DNA from: Pseudomonadota bacterium
GTDB taxonomy: Bacteria > Desulfobacterota > Desulfobulbia > Desulfobulbales > Desulfocapsaceae
Length of the DNA: 64,000 nucleotides
Reading direction: 5' to 3'
Assembly (NCBI GenBank): GCA_023412495.1
Contig: JAEYNP010000079.1
Coordinates: 1-64,000 of the forward strand
The position numbers and the translations under genes were made by a program. Positions 53,975-63,410 of the stretch are shown here, in pieces. The notes under the pieces were generated by a model. It was given only the letters and a program-made list of their open reading frames with translations. It had not been told where the DNA came from and did not search any database. Within the stretch, counting starts at the first letter, position 1; each line of letters starts with the position of its first letter.

Positions 53975-54379
53975 ATGAAAAGAATTGCTGTTGCCCTGTT
54001 GTCCGCCCTTGTCATCCCCACTGTCGGTCTTGCCGCCGAAACCATGCGCGACGGCTACTGGGAAATGACAACCACCATGGAAATGCCCGGCATGCCGATG
54101 CAGATACCACCCACGCAGGTGAAACATTGCTTTACCAAGGAAGATGTGAAGGATCAGAAAAAAGCCATTGCCGGAAGCGAGGACTGTACCGTTTATGATT
54201 TGAAGGAGACCGGCAATAAAGTTACCTGGAAAATGAAATGCAAAGGTGACAGTGCCGGTGAATTCAGTGGAGAGACTGTTTTCAAGGGAGATTCCTTCGA
54301 GACGAAAATGAAGATGCAGGCCGAAGGGCAGGAGATGGCGATGAATGTCAAGGCAAAACGGCTGGGGGAGTGTCCGTGA
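53975..54379 (+). CDS. DUF3617-family periplasmic protein
   Basis: 134 residues. Signal peptide MKRIAVALLSALVIPTVGLAAE, then the DUF3617 pattern: GYWEMTTTMEMPGMPM, VKHCFTKEDV, one more Cys in SEDCTVYD and MKCKGD, ending KRLGECP. Four Cys could form disulfides. Small secreted protein of unknown role, followed by a stem-loop. Confidence 0.8.
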   Translation: MKRIAVALLSALVIPTVGLAAETMRDGYWEMTTTMEMPGMPMQIPPTQVKHCFTKEDVKDQKKAIAGSEDCTVYDLKETGNKVTWKMKCKGDSAGEFSGETVFKGDSFETKMKMQAEGQEMAMNVKAKRLGECP

Positions 54380-54439
54380 CGGAAGTCAGCTGATGAAGCA
54401 CCCCGATTCAGCGATGTTCATTTCTGGCTTTGTCGGAAA

Positions 54440-54466
54440 AATCGGCAGGACACCGGCCTGCCGATT
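54440..54466. terminator. Stem-loop after the DUF3617 gene
   Basis: AATCGGCAGG and CCTGCCGATT, 10-bp perfect arms with a 7-base loop, between convergent genes. No T run. Confidence 0.5.
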
Positions 54467-54508
54467 GTGACTACGAAGTACGCCCCCGGAAGCAGCATCG
54501 GGGCTCTC

Positions 54509-54982
54509 TCAGCAATCTCGAGCACTGCTGACATACTCAATGATCAATTCTCCGGTAACTGGATCGTTGCGGGTAATCGTATCACCCCCGCATTGCAGTT
54601 TGGCAGGTTCTCGATGGACTGGGATATAAACAGGAATACGCTTCTCACGTTCGATAATAACCCTTTCGACCCTGGGTACTTGGTAATATTGGGACCCAAT
54701 GAAGTAATGATTATGCCGCACATTGTTTCTGTCTTTCCAAAAGAGACCTTTGCCACCCAATCTATGCGGTACGCGGACTCTCTGGTCTGACTTAACAGGT
54801 TTCTTGAAGTCACGCTTGACAGTTGTCTGTGGGGCTGGTTCGGGAGACCAGTGAGGCGGTCTTCCCTGTCCTGTCCATGTCCTGGAACCCCAAGGGTCTA
54901 AAGTGTATCCAGCGTGAAGAATCGTTGCTGTGAATATCATCAGAGAAGAAAGAATAAGTGTCAAAAAAATGGATTTTTTCAC
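54509..54982 (-). CDS. Secreted basic protein, unrecognised
   Basis: 157 residues from a GTG with AGGAAA upstream. Signal peptide MKKSIFLTLILSSLMIFTATILHAG. The mature part is Trp/Pro-rich at the start (TLDPWGSRTWTGQGRPPHWSPEP), basic in the middle, and has two Cys near the end (LQCGGDT and ARDC). No family recognised. Weakly similar charge layout to small surface proteins. Confidence 0.55.
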   Translation of the reverse strand: MKKSIFLTLILSSLMIFTATILHAGYTLDPWGSRTWTGQGRPPHWSPEPAPQTTVKRDFKKPVKSDQRVRVPHRLGGKGLFWKDRNNVRHNHYFIGSQYYQVPRVERVIIEREKRIPVYIPVHREPAKLQCGGDTITRNDPVTGELIIEYVSSARDC

Positions 54983-55383
54983 CGGGTATTTCCTGCTTGG
55001 GGTCTGTTTGAGATAAAAGACGTCCTTTTACGCCTTTTCCATAAAGAAACATTAAGAAGAGGCAGGGGACAGTCAAAAAAAATTGCCGGATAACCGCGAT
55101 GCTTCTACCTCTGTTCAACCGATCTCATTGCTTTGTCGGAGAGACAGTAGTGAGGATGTCTCATAAGGTGAGCGATAATGAAAACGGTCAGAAATTGCTT
55201 TCCGGCCAAATAGGACGCACCGGATGCAACTCTGTATTTTTCCTAATCCGTCCTTGCAGGATTGTCCTGCGGAAACGGAAGGCAAGGGGTTCTTATCGCA
55301 GTTAACGTGGAAAAATATTTGCCGGCGGGCAGCAGGTCGGCCACATTGGCCGACCGTTGATTTGGAGGTTGTGAAACCGCGGT
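54983..55383. other. Intergenic region without gene
   Basis: No supported open frame in 401 bases. Contains the upstream region of the secreted protein gene (minus) and the 3-prime side of the yciF-like gene. Confidence 0.45.
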
Positions 55384-55893
55384 TTATGTTGCCTTGATAT
55401 TGATCGTGGATTCGGCAAGTTGGGTCAGTTCTCGGTCGGTTTCCTTTTCTTCTTCCAGGGTCTGTTGCAGCAGGGCGGCATGGTCGGTGAATCCTAGCTG
55501 ATTGGCATAGGCGCATGCCGTGCCGTAGCTGGCTATCTCGTAATGCTCCACTCGCTGCGCGCTGGCGATCAGCGCCGCATCGAGAACATTGTCTTCGATA
55601 TCGCCCCGAAACCAGCTTTTCTCCTTCTTGACGAAGGATTCGCCTTCCTTGATGATGCCTTTCATACCCTCGCATGTCGAGCTCGAGGGTTCCTCATTGA
55701 GCTCATTGAAGATTCTATCCAGACGCTTTTTCTGGTTGTGGGTCACCTCCAGATGGTGCAAGAAGGCTTTTTTCAACCGCTGGTCGCTGGTAACTTCGGC
55801 CATTTTCGGCAGCGCTTCCACGATTTGACTCTCGGCCGAATACAGATCCTGCAATTCATGCACGTAGAGTTGTTTCAGATTATTGAGCTGCAT
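55384..55893 (-). CDS. YciE/YciF-type ferritin-like protein (DUF892)
   Basis: 169 residues, AAGGAG ribosome site. Four-helix pattern: LKQLYVHELQDLYSAESQIVEALPKMA, KKAFLHHLEVTHNQKKRLDRIF, AQRVEHYEIASYGTACAYA and LLQQTLEEEKETDRELTQLAE. The paired Glu/His positions of the di-iron site are conserved. Members are stress-induced. Single gene. Confidence 0.88.
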   Translation of the reverse strand: MQLNNLKQLYVHELQDLYSAESQIVEALPKMAEVTSDQRLKKAFLHHLEVTHNQKKRLDRIFNELNEEPSSSTCEGMKGIIKEGESFVKKEKSWFRGDIEDNVLDAALIASAQRVEHYEIASYGTACAYANQLGFTDHAALLQQTLEEEKETDRELTQLAESTINIKAT

Positions 55894-56248
55894 GATACTT
55901 CTCCTTTATGCTACATAATACTTTCAAGCCCACATGGACTCGGTCCAACCGCTTTAAAACGACCGGACCGTAATTCAGACCGGCCCATGTGCCGGTCGCT
56001 CCGAATTTTTGAGCGCGACGATCTTGCGTTGCTCAAAGTGCTTTGCCGACTTTTTGTGAAGCGGCTCCTAGCTGTTATGGGTCCTGCCAAATGTATGCCA
56101 GAATTGGCTTTGGAGCGCCGAAAAAGAAGTTTCAAATCTTCAGCTTCAGAGGGCGCACTGATTTAGGTGGTGTCGTGATATTTTCAGAGATATGTGATGG
56201 CTACATCCGCAAATTCCAGATCGAGCAAGGCACTGGCCTGATCCATTG
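55894..56248. other. Intergenic region without gene
   Basis: 355 bases with only short, unrecognised frames. AAAACGACCGGACCG...CGGTCGCTC at about 55,957-56,004 gives weak stem potential. Confidence 0.4.
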
Positions 56249-56575
56249 TTATTGAGACTTACGAGGTTGAAAAAAGGCGATGTCATCGCACTGGATCAGA
56301 TACCCCCGGTCAATTTTAATACAGCAGATGAGTTCTTTTTGTGCCAAGCCTATGCCATGGACGACACGGCAGATCTCGCCTTTGACGAGGGCGTCCGGGG
56401 TTTCCGACTCATGCAAAGAGACTGCTAACGCCATTGCCTCCCTGGACATGTAACTCTCGAAATTCTCAGTGAGCTGGCGATTGATCTCGCTTTCCAACTC
56501 CGCTTTTTTGGCATAGTCCAATGATTTGGTTTTCCATTCGAATGAGATCTTCATGCTGGCTTCCCCCATTGTCAT
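56249..56575 (-). CDS. Small hypothetical protein
   Basis: 108 residues. GAGGAGG eight bases before the ATG at 56,575 supports that start over the internal Met8 (MKISFEW). Largely alpha/beta, charged, no signal peptide, one CC pair (LICCIKI). No family recognised. It lies downstream of, and on the same strand as, the sensor kinase genes, 143 bp apart. Confidence 0.5.
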   Translation of the reverse strand: MTMGEASMKISFEWKTKSLDYAKKAELESEINRQLTENFESYMSREAMALAVSLHESETPDALVKGEICRVVHGIGLAQKELICCIKIDRGYLIQCDDIAFFQPRKSQ

Positions 56576-56718
56576 TTCCCGACCTCCTCACGCTGGAGAC
56601 CCCAATCGAAAAGGGCCGGCATCCACTGCAGCACCAACTCCTGATAAAAAGTAGTCATTTTCTCCGGGCTGCAGATGACTATTCACATCGCTCCTGCACA
56701 TCTTCAAATATAACAACT

Positions 56719-57852
56719 TCAAAGCTTTCCAGTACCTTGGACAGGAAGGATCACCGAAAATACCGTACCTTTGCCTCGTTGGCTTTTCACTTTTATGTAG
56801 CCGCCATGTTTTCTTACAATGCCGTAGCTGACATACAAGCCGAGCCCCGACCCATTCCGATGCCGCTTTGTGGTGAAAAAGGGTTCGAATATCTGGTCGA
56901 TAGCGGCAGGGTCTATGCCACCGCCGTTATCCCGAATATGAAAGGCTACCTTGTCACTGTCAATAACTTCAGTGGAAACAGTAATGACACCTCCATCTTC
57001 ACAGGCATCTGCAGCGTTGCTGAAAAGATTGAGAATAACCTGCATCAGTTGATCCTGGACTCCCTTTATAGTTGGAAGGTCGCGGGAATATTCCTTGAAG
57101 ACCGATATTTTTTTCGTTTTGAGACTTCTTTTCGCCATCAACAAGAGAGAGTCGAAAACCTCGTGAAGGTTCACCGATTCAATTCGATCGCTGGTGGGCC
57201 TATAAAAGTTCTGAAGATCGACAATCAGCTTCTTCATCCTCCTGCATTCCTGGAGAGCCAGATCGAGAAGCTTCTTGTCGTCTTGCTGAAGGGCATGCCT
57301 GCCGATTCCTCTCAGAACCGTTGTGACACTTTGGAGAGGGTTGTTGAATTCATGGGCGATGGAGGCGGAGAGCCTGCCGATTTCGGCCAGCTTTTCCGCA
57401 TGAAGGAATAGCTCCTGAGACTGGATCAATTCGCGGGTTCGTTCCTCCACGGCTTTTCTCAGTTCCTGCTTGCTCTTTTTCTCCGCGATGAGGCCATCCA
57501 CTTTGGCTATCAGTTCTTCTGCGGAAAAAGGTTTTATGAAATACCCCTGCGCTCCCTTTTTCAACATATCGACGAGAAAAGCCTCGTCCGCCCTTGCCGT
57601 CGCCAGCAGAATCGGCGTGTCGTCCAACTCCCGGTGGCGCCGCAGGGCCTGGACCATCCGGCTGCCGCTCATCCGTGGCATCATCTCATCGCTCAGGATG
57701 AGATCGGGAACGAGCTTGAGTGCCTTCTCAAGGCCTTGTTCCCCATCGAAGGCCGTTTCTACCCGATATTTTTGCCGCAGCATTTCGGTCTCGAATGCGT
57801 TCATATCCGGGTTGTCGTCTACGACCAGGACCAGCGGCGCATCCGGCGACAC
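56719..57852 (-). CDS. Receiver domain plus histidine kinase (part of a split hybrid kinase)
   Basis: 377 residues from a GTG. Receiver domain at residues 8-125 (VLVVDDNPDMN; phospho-Asp in DLILSDEMMPRMSG; Lys in FIKPFS), coiled coil, then HisKA (LAEIGRLSASIAHEFNNPLQSV) and HATPase_c (VILNLFSNAADACEDGG; IRDNGGGIDP; HRNGSGLGLYVSYGIV). It overlaps the upstream kinase gene by 34 bp. Restoring one base near 57,890 joins both into one protein (see findings). Probably not independently translated in the intact gene. Confidence 0.85.
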   Translation of the reverse strand: MSPDAPLVLVVDDNPDMNAFETEMLRQKYRVETAFDGEQGLEKALKLVPDLILSDEMMPRMSGSRMVQALRRHRELDDTPILLATARADEAFLVDMLKKGAQGYFIKPFSAEELIAKVDGLIAEKKSKQELRKAVEERTRELIQSQELFLHAEKLAEIGRLSASIAHEFNNPLQSVTTVLRGIGRHALQQDDKKLLDLALQECRRMKKLIVDLQNFYRPTSDRIESVNLHEVFDSLLLMAKRSLKTKKISVFKEYSRDLPTIKGVQDQLMQVILNLFSNAADACEDGGVITVSTEVIDSDKVAFHIRDNGGGIDPAAIDQIFEPFFTTKRHRNGSGLGLYVSYGIVRKHGGYIKVKSQRGKGTVFSVILPVQGTGKL

Positions 57853-59147
57853 CTCGTGCTCCTCGACCTGACTGGATGAATAGGATTGCAGCCAAGCTCC
57901 TCGACCGTCAGGCCGCCCAATTCCTCGTACAAGCCTTTGCCGGCTTCTGACACGTCGACACCAGCCGGGGCGGTTCTGGGCAGAGACACGCGGAACAATG
58001 CCCCTCCGCCGGGCGCGTCCTCGACTTCCACAGAGCCTTGGTGCAAGCTCACGAAATCCTTGACGATGGACAGGCCCAGGCCGGTTCCCTCATGGAGCCG
58101 CTCCGAGCCGCCCGATAGCTGGCGGAATCGCTCGAAAACCGCTTCCCTGAGATGTGCCGGAATCCCCGGCCCCGAGTCCCGGACCCGAATCATCACCCTA
58201 TTTCCTTCGGCGTGAAGAGTCAGGGCGACGTTCCCACCGACGGGGGTGAACTTGATGGCATTGGAAAGGAGATTGAGAAGCACCCGCTGGATTTTTTTCG
58301 GATCGACCTGGGCCAGGATTCCCTCCGGAGCATCGATGCTGTAGCCGATTTCGTGCTCGGCGGCGAGGGATTCGAAGGCGAACCCCACGAAACGCGTCAA
58401 CCGCGAAAGATCCACATCCGCGTATCGAATTATCATTCGCCCCGCTTCGAGACGGGCTACATCGAGCAGATCGTTCACATGCCGCAACAGCAGGCGGGCA
58501 TTTCGATGGATGACCTCCAGGTCATGTTTCAGGCGATCATCTACCCCCGCGGTCTTCAGCCACTTTTCCACCGGCCCGAGAATGAGCGACAGAGGCGTCC
58601 GCAATTCGTGGCTGACATTGGAGAAAAACTGGGTCTTGAGGGATTCGATCTCTTTGGCCTTCTCGTAGAGTCGGGACAATTCTTCGTTGGCTCGCCTGAG
58701 CTTCCTGCCTGCTGCTTCAACCTCCTGCGTTCGGGCGAAAATCTCTGCTCCCATTCGTTCGGTTTGATGCCGAAGATCATCGGTGAGATGTCCCTCCTCT
58801 TCCCTTTTTTGCTGCAGACGCACGAATTCCGTCACATCTTCCACACCGTGGACGATGTAGGTCAGTCTGCCGTCCGGGCCGAAGACGGGTGAGTTCACGG
58901 GAGTCCAGAATCGTTCAACGAAGCCGCCGCCCTCAGGCGCGCGTATATCGTATTTCTGTATGGGCATGGTGTCGGGCCGCAGCGTTCGGACAACCCGTTC
59001 CAGGGAAGCCCTCAAGTTGCCGACTCCCGTAGCCTGCGTATCCTTGGGATTGTCAGGGAAGGCCTCGAACATGTGTCGGCCGACAAGCTGGTCACGCCGG
59101 GTCCTTGTGGCGTGCAAATAGGCGTCGTTGACTGCAACGATCTTCAA
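57819..59147 (-). CDS. PAS-sensor histidine kinase (N-terminal half of a split hybrid)
   Basis: 442 residues. PAS domain at 1-115 (VNDAYLHATRTRRDQLVGRHMFEAFPDNP), coiled coil, HisKA (FFSNVSHELRTPLSLILGPVEKW) and HATPase_c (LLNLLSNAIKFTPVGG; RVRDSGPGIPAHLREAVFERF; GTGLGLSIVKDFV). The natural start is probably the ATG at 59,214. Missing bases near 59,203 and 59,147 disconnect MPDL/DFEILFESLPGLYLVLDTD from the PAS core. The last 20 residues (HPVRSRSTRCRRMRRWSWS) are out-of-frame sequence of the receiver gene. Confidence 0.82.
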   Translation of the reverse strand: MKIVAVNDAYLHATRTRRDQLVGRHMFEAFPDNPKDTQATGVGNLRASLERVVRTLRPDTMPIQKYDIRAPEGGGFVERFWTPVNSPVFGPDGRLTYIVHGVEDVTEFVRLQQKREEEGHLTDDLRHQTERMGAEIFARTQEVEAAGRKLRRANEELSRLYEKAKEIESLKTQFFSNVSHELRTPLSLILGPVEKWLKTAGVDDRLKHDLEVIHRNARLLLRHVNDLLDVARLEAGRMIIRYADVDLSRLTRFVGFAFESLAAEHEIGYSIDAPEGILAQVDPKKIQRVLLNLLSNAIKFTPVGGNVALTLHAEGNRVMIRVRDSGPGIPAHLREAVFERFRQLSGGSERLHEGTGLGLSIVKDFVSLHQGSVEVEDAPGGGALFRVSLPRTAPAGVDVSEAGKGLYEELGGLTVEELGCNPIHPVRSRSTRCRRMRRWSWS

Positions 59148-59217
59148 TCTGTGTCCAGGACCAGGTAGAGCCCCGGAAGGGACTCGAACAGAATTTCAAA
59201 GTCAGGTCGGGCATGTC

Positions 59218-59769
59218 ATCACCAAATACCGTATAGAGGGTGTGTAGCAGTTCGGATATACCAATTCAACGCCTGGAAGGGTGTGTAGAGGTGCCCTCGT
59301 GATCTGCGGGGGGGGGGCGTATTCAACGATTTCATACTCGGAATTCTCAAATAATGGACAACCTGAAGGACAACTGCGGTCGACGCCACTGGTGGACCAT
59401 GTTGTTCCAAAAGAGATTGTCATCTTGTCCCATGATTTCACTCATAACTATAACCATCGGATGGAACTTGTGTAGACCTCGGCGGGGCATCCGAGCAAGC
59501 TCCTGTAAGACTGCGGCGACATGGCTGGAGAGGCAGACGACCGGCTGAAAACTTGCCCGGATGAAGACGACCAAGAGCAATCCTGAAATTTCGTGATGCA
59601 AAAAATCATCCGGCGCTTGCAGGCAGCCATCGCCTGGAGACATTGAGGCCAGCTCTGTTCGACTGTTGGACGGCAGTGTTTATATTACCCGATGACCACT
59701 CCTTATAAAAAGGGGGCCGGCATAGTAGGCGGAGCGGCTCCACTTTGGACGTATGTTTTTGAATAGATA
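59218..59769. other. Intergenic region with a G10 homopolymer
   Basis: Short frames on the minus strand (59,202-59,441 and 59,347-59,643) look like a degraded coding stretch but match no family I know. A run of ten G lies at 59,308-59,317. Promoters for the hybrid kinase (minus) and the V4R gene (plus) must lie here. Confidence 0.5.
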
Positions 59770-60303
59770 ATGAAAATGTATGGCATGACAGATAGAAAGT
59801 ACGAGTTTTCCTGGGATCTCGTGGGAGACATCGCGAAGGGTCGACCGAATCTTGGTTCTTACACCCGTCTTGAAGTTTACCGTCTGGCGCTATTAACGTT
59901 CAGGGATGTGCTCGAGCAGCATGTGGGGACGGAAAAAACCGACCTGATCTTCAATCAGGCGGGCCAGCTGGCAGGCCGCGAACTCTGCAGGAACCTGGTT
60001 CCGGTCGCGAGTGATTTCAGCAGCTTTATCAAGGTTCTTCAAGAATCGCTTCGGGAGTTGCGAATCGGGATCCTGCGGGTCGAGGAGGCGGAAATGGACC
60101 AAGGAAAACTGACCCTTACCGTGTCCGAAGACCTCGAATGCTCCGGCATGCCCGAGGTCGGATTTTCGTCCTGCACCTATGACGAAGGGTTTATCGCCGG
60201 CATTCTCGAGAGTTTTACCGGCAGGCCATTCAAGGTAAAGGAAGTGGAGTGCTGGTGTACCGGAAACAGGACCTGTCGCTTCGTGGCTGAGGCCGTCAAC
60301 TGA
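59770..60303 (+). CDS. V4R (4-vinyl reductase-type) ligand-binding domain protein
   Basis: 177 residues. GSYTRLEVYRLALLTFRDVLEQHVG, ADLIFNQAGQLAGRELC and SEDLECSGMPEVGFSSCTYDEGFIAGILESFTG followed by KEVECWCTGNRTCRFVAEA match the V4R domain, whose C-x-x-x-G-x-x-x-C-x-F end binds metal or small molecules. Free-standing. It lies 17 bp before the diguanylate cyclase gene and may feed a signal to it. Confidence 0.82.
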   Translation: MKMYGMTDRKYEFSWDLVGDIAKGRPNLGSYTRLEVYRLALLTFRDVLEQHVGTEKTDLIFNQAGQLAGRELCRNLVPVASDFSSFIKVLQESLRELRIGILRVEEAEMDQGKLTLTVSEDLECSGMPEVGFSSCTYDEGFIAGILESFTGRPFKVKEVECWCTGNRTCRFVAEAVN

Positions 60304-60320
60304 TATCCTGAGACCGAAAT

Positions 60321-61346
60321 ATGTCGAACGAGCAGGAGCAACACCTTATTGAACAGATCTGCAGACTCTTGCAGGAGGTCATGAGAATGAGCTCCCCTCC
60401 CTCCCTGCCGGATCGCTATGCCTCGATCGAGTCCCTGCGAAGCCTGTATACCGACCTGATTTGGCTGAGAGAAGTATTATATGTGGTCTCGCGGGGCGAC
60501 TTATCACAGAGAATCCCCCTGCAAGGCTACCTTGGCGGCATCCTCAAGACACTCCAGGCCAATCTGAAACACATGACCTGGCAGACCAAGATGGTCGCGC
60601 AGGGAGATTTTTCCCAGCGAGTCGATTTCTTGGGCGAGTTTGCGGATTCGTTCAATGCCATGGTGGTTCGGCTCGATCAAACACTTCAGGAACTGTTGTA
60701 TAAGACCAAGCAACTCGGCGAGGCCAATGCCCAGCTGCTCGAGGAAATTTCCGTCCGCAAACAAACGGAAGCGGATCTCCTCGAGAGCAGAGAGGAACTG
60801 AAACGGCTAGCCCAGACCGATTCATTGACCGGCCTGTACAATCGGCGGCATTTTAATCAAGTCGCCGTAAGTCAAATCGATAAAGCGATCCGCTATTCAC
60901 GCCCCCTGTCGATAATGATGTTCGACATCGATCATTTCAAGCAAATCAACGACTCTTTCGGACATAACACCGGCGATTGGGTACTGAAACAGATTGCCCG
61001 GACATCACTGGATATTTTCAGGGCCACGGACATGCTGGCGCGATACGGCGGTGAGGAGTTTATCGCCCTCCTCTATGAAACTTCGGCAATGGAAGCTGCC
61101 AACGTTGCGGAACGACTGAGAAGCAGAATAGAAAAAACGAATCTTCAAGCTCAAGACGGTCCAGTGATGGTAACCGCCAGCTTCGGCGTCAGCGACTGCC
61201 TCGGCCATACGTACGCCAAGCCCGGCGAGGAAGTCCTGGAGGATTTCGTTTCCACCGCCGATGCGGCACTGTATTTGTCCAAAAAAACGGGCCGAAACAG
61301 AGTGACGATCTTCAGGCCTGCCACTCGCCCGCCGGGAGTTTCGTGA
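60321..61346 (+). CDS. Diguanylate cyclase (GGEEF), soluble
   Basis: 341 residues. HAMP-like helical linkers at about 45-130 (VVSRGDLSQRIPLQG and VAQGDFSQRVDFLGEFADSF, two copies) but no membrane helix. A coiled coil precedes the GGDEF domain (TDSLTGLYNRRHFN; FDIDHFKQINDSFGHNTGD; ARYGGEEFIALL). GGEEF is a catalytically permitted variant. No RxxD I-site directly before it (DMLARYGGEEF; the RxxD position reads RATD). Coupled with the V4R gene. Confidence 0.88.
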   Translation: MSNEQEQHLIEQICRLLQEVMRMSSPPSLPDRYASIESLRSLYTDLIWLREVLYVVSRGDLSQRIPLQGYLGGILKTLQANLKHMTWQTKMVAQGDFSQRVDFLGEFADSFNAMVVRLDQTLQELLYKTKQLGEANAQLLEEISVRKQTEADLLESREELKRLAQTDSLTGLYNRRHFNQVAVSQIDKAIRYSRPLSIMMFDIDHFKQINDSFGHNTGDWVLKQIARTSLDIFRATDMLARYGGEEFIALLYETSAMEAANVAERLRSRIEKTNLQAQDGPVMVTASFGVSDCLGHTYAKPGEEVLEDFVSTADAALYLSKKTGRNRVTIFRPATRPPGVS

Positions 61347-61382
61347 AATTCTGCTTCCATCTGGCTGAATATATATTCTTTT

Positions 61383-62960
61383 TTATGCGTGATGTAATTT
61401 GATTGGGATCAGCACAGTAAATGTTGTCCCTTTTTCGCGCTGGCTTTTTACTAGAATATCTCCGCCATGAGATCTCACTATTCCGTGAGTGATCGACAGG
61501 CCTAGGCCAACGCCTTTTACTTGAGGTTTTGTGGTATAAAAGGGCTGAAATATATGTTCCATTGCTTCAGGAGCGATCCCAACTCCGTTATCTTCAATAA
61601 CTACAGCCACCTTATCGCCTTTCCTGCTTGTCCTTACAGAAATTACTCCCCCGGTTTCATTGCAGGCTTCCATTGCATTGGTCAGCAGATTGAGGAAAAC
61701 CTGTTTAATCTGGTCGTTAACCGCAAAAACATGTGGCAACTGGCGATCATATAATAGCCGTAGAGAAATACCTCTGCTATCCATGTCGCTCTTAAGCAGC
61801 GCGAGTAGCGCATCTAGAGTCCTATTCAAGTCAAGATATATTTTCTTTTTAGGCGTTGGGTAATGAAAATCTCTCAGGCCTCGGATGAGATCTCTGATTC
61901 GATTGCACTCGCTGACAACAGTGTCGAAACGTTTTTGATCTTCATCACTCATTGTCAATATTAACCTCAGACCCTTCAGCGTAGTGAGAATTCCTTGCAG
62001 AGGGTTGTTGATTTCATGAGAGATCGAAGCGGAGAGCTTTCCAATTGCGGCAAGTTTATCCGCATGCAAAAACTTCTGCCTCGTATCAAGAAGTTCGTTC
62101 GTTCGCTGTTCCACCATTCGCTCAAGATCCTTATTAAGAGCCTTGAGTTGATCTTCGGCCATTTTACGTTCCGTTATGTCATGGACAATTGAAAAACTGA
62201 GTGTCTGATTCCGGAAAGATATTGGAGTGGCATATACTTCCATGACGCGAATTGTGCCATCGGCCAAACGATGGGAGGATATGAATTTGTTTTCCCGACC
62301 TTCTGTTGCTTTTGACAGCGATTCTGATAAATAACCAGGAGATGCAATGTTAATCTGATCCAGCGTCATTTGTCGCAGATACTCTCTTGAATAACCGTAA
62401 AATTCGGAAGCGGCTATATTGGCGTCTATTATTCGTCTATTGTTTGGATCGATGAGAAACATTATTGCGCTGTGGTCCTCGAACATGAGTCGGAAACGCT
62501 CTTCACTAGCCCTGAGCGATTCTTCTGCTCTTTTGCGACTGGTGGTTTCGAACAGAGAGAGGACTAGTCCAATGACTTCACCAGTGCGATCCTTCACTGG
62601 AGAGAGGGTCCAGTCCCAATAAGTCACACCCCTCTCCGGTTGGTCAGGAAATTCGAAAGGCTTATCGTGGGCTTCAAATGACTCACCGGTATCTCTCACT
62701 CGTGAAAAGATCGCCTCGTTCTCAGGGTGTGGATAGAGGTCGAAGTGATTCTTTCCTATCATCTCTGCCGGGCGATAACCGCAAGTTTTCGCGTATTCTT
62801 CGTTGACGCGGACAAAGTTGAAGTCCCGGTCGAGATATACAAGGTGACATCTTTTCGCGCCATCCATTACAGACTGGAGCACATCACCCGTACGCAATAA
62901 TTCTTCTTCTGCCAATTTCCTCTGTGAAGAGTGGGCAGGGCGATTAAAGTCCTTTGCCAT
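61383..62960 (-). CDS. PAS-PAS histidine kinase
   Basis: 525 residues from the ATG at 62,960 (GGAGG ribosome site). PAS 1 (LVYLDRDFNFVRVNEEYAKTCGYRPAEMIGKNHFDLYPHPEN, then a PAC region) and PAS 2 (IMFLIDPNNRRIIDANIAASEFYGYSREYL). A coiled coil leads into HisKA (LAAIGKLSASISHEINNPLQGIL) and HATPase_c (VFLNLLTNAMEACNETGG; IEDNGVGIAPEAMEHIFQPF; GLGLSITHGIVRSHGG). Cytoplasmic. The partner regulator is not adjacent. Confidence 0.88.
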   Translation of the reverse strand: MAKDFNRPAHSSQRKLAEEELLRTGDVLQSVMDGAKRCHLVYLDRDFNFVRVNEEYAKTCGYRPAEMIGKNHFDLYPHPENEAIFSRVRDTGESFEAHDKPFEFPDQPERGVTYWDWTLSPVKDRTGEVIGLVLSLFETTSRKRAEESLRASEERFRLMFEDHSAIMFLIDPNNRRIIDANIAASEFYGYSREYLRQMTLDQINIASPGYLSESLSKATEGRENKFISSHRLADGTIRVMEVYATPISFRNQTLSFSIVHDITERKMAEDQLKALNKDLERMVEQRTNELLDTRQKFLHADKLAAIGKLSASISHEINNPLQGILTTLKGLRLILTMSDEDQKRFDTVVSECNRIRDLIRGLRDFHYPTPKKKIYLDLNRTLDALLALLKSDMDSRGISLRLLYDRQLPHVFAVNDQIKQVFLNLLTNAMEACNETGGVISVRTSRKGDKVAVVIEDNGVGIAPEAMEHIFQPFYTTKPQVKGVGLGLSITHGIVRSHGGDILVKSQREKGTTFTVLIPIKLHHA

Positions 62961-63020
62961 TATTACCACCTCCCCCCTGGGCGGTCGGAGCAAAATCCCT
63001 TGAATAGGATCTCAGTTTGG

Positions 63021-63284
63021 ATCCTTGAGGAATATCCAGTCGAGAATACCCCTGTCTCTGAAAATATGATTCTCCTTCACCGCCTTTCCGGTATTCCTTC
63101 CATTCCTTTTGACGTTCTTTTCTTTCCTTCTTCAATCCTTGTCTCTGTCCTTCTGCCAATTCTTCTCTTCGTAGTAACCTTTCGATTTTCCTTTACCTGA
63201 TTCGTCTTTCCATTCATCGGCTTGGGCTAGTCCGACTGAACAACAAATTATAAGGATGCCAAGGAACTTTCTAAAGTTATTCAT
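63021..63284 (-). pseudogene. Secreted basic small protein, frameshifted and truncated
   Basis: A signal peptide (MNNFRKFLGILIICCSVGLAQA) from the ATG at 63,284 leads into DEWKDESGKGKSKGYYEEK, then breaks near 63,161. The other frame continues ELAEGQRQGLKKERKERQKE and reaches YFQRQGYSRLDIPQG, a motif I recall from small secreted proteins of related anaerobes that normally go on with a Pro-rich HLPPPGECRxW. Here the Pro-rich tail is lost. Probable decayed gene. Confidence 0.6.
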
Positions 63285-63410
63285 CTCCAATCTCCTATTT
63301 CGGAATTGCTTGATAAGCGCAATTTAAAATTTTCCTGATCATATTGTTAGGTGTTATTGTTCGTCTTTCGCGACCAGCAGTAACCTCCCCATCGAATATG
63401 GCGTCCGACT

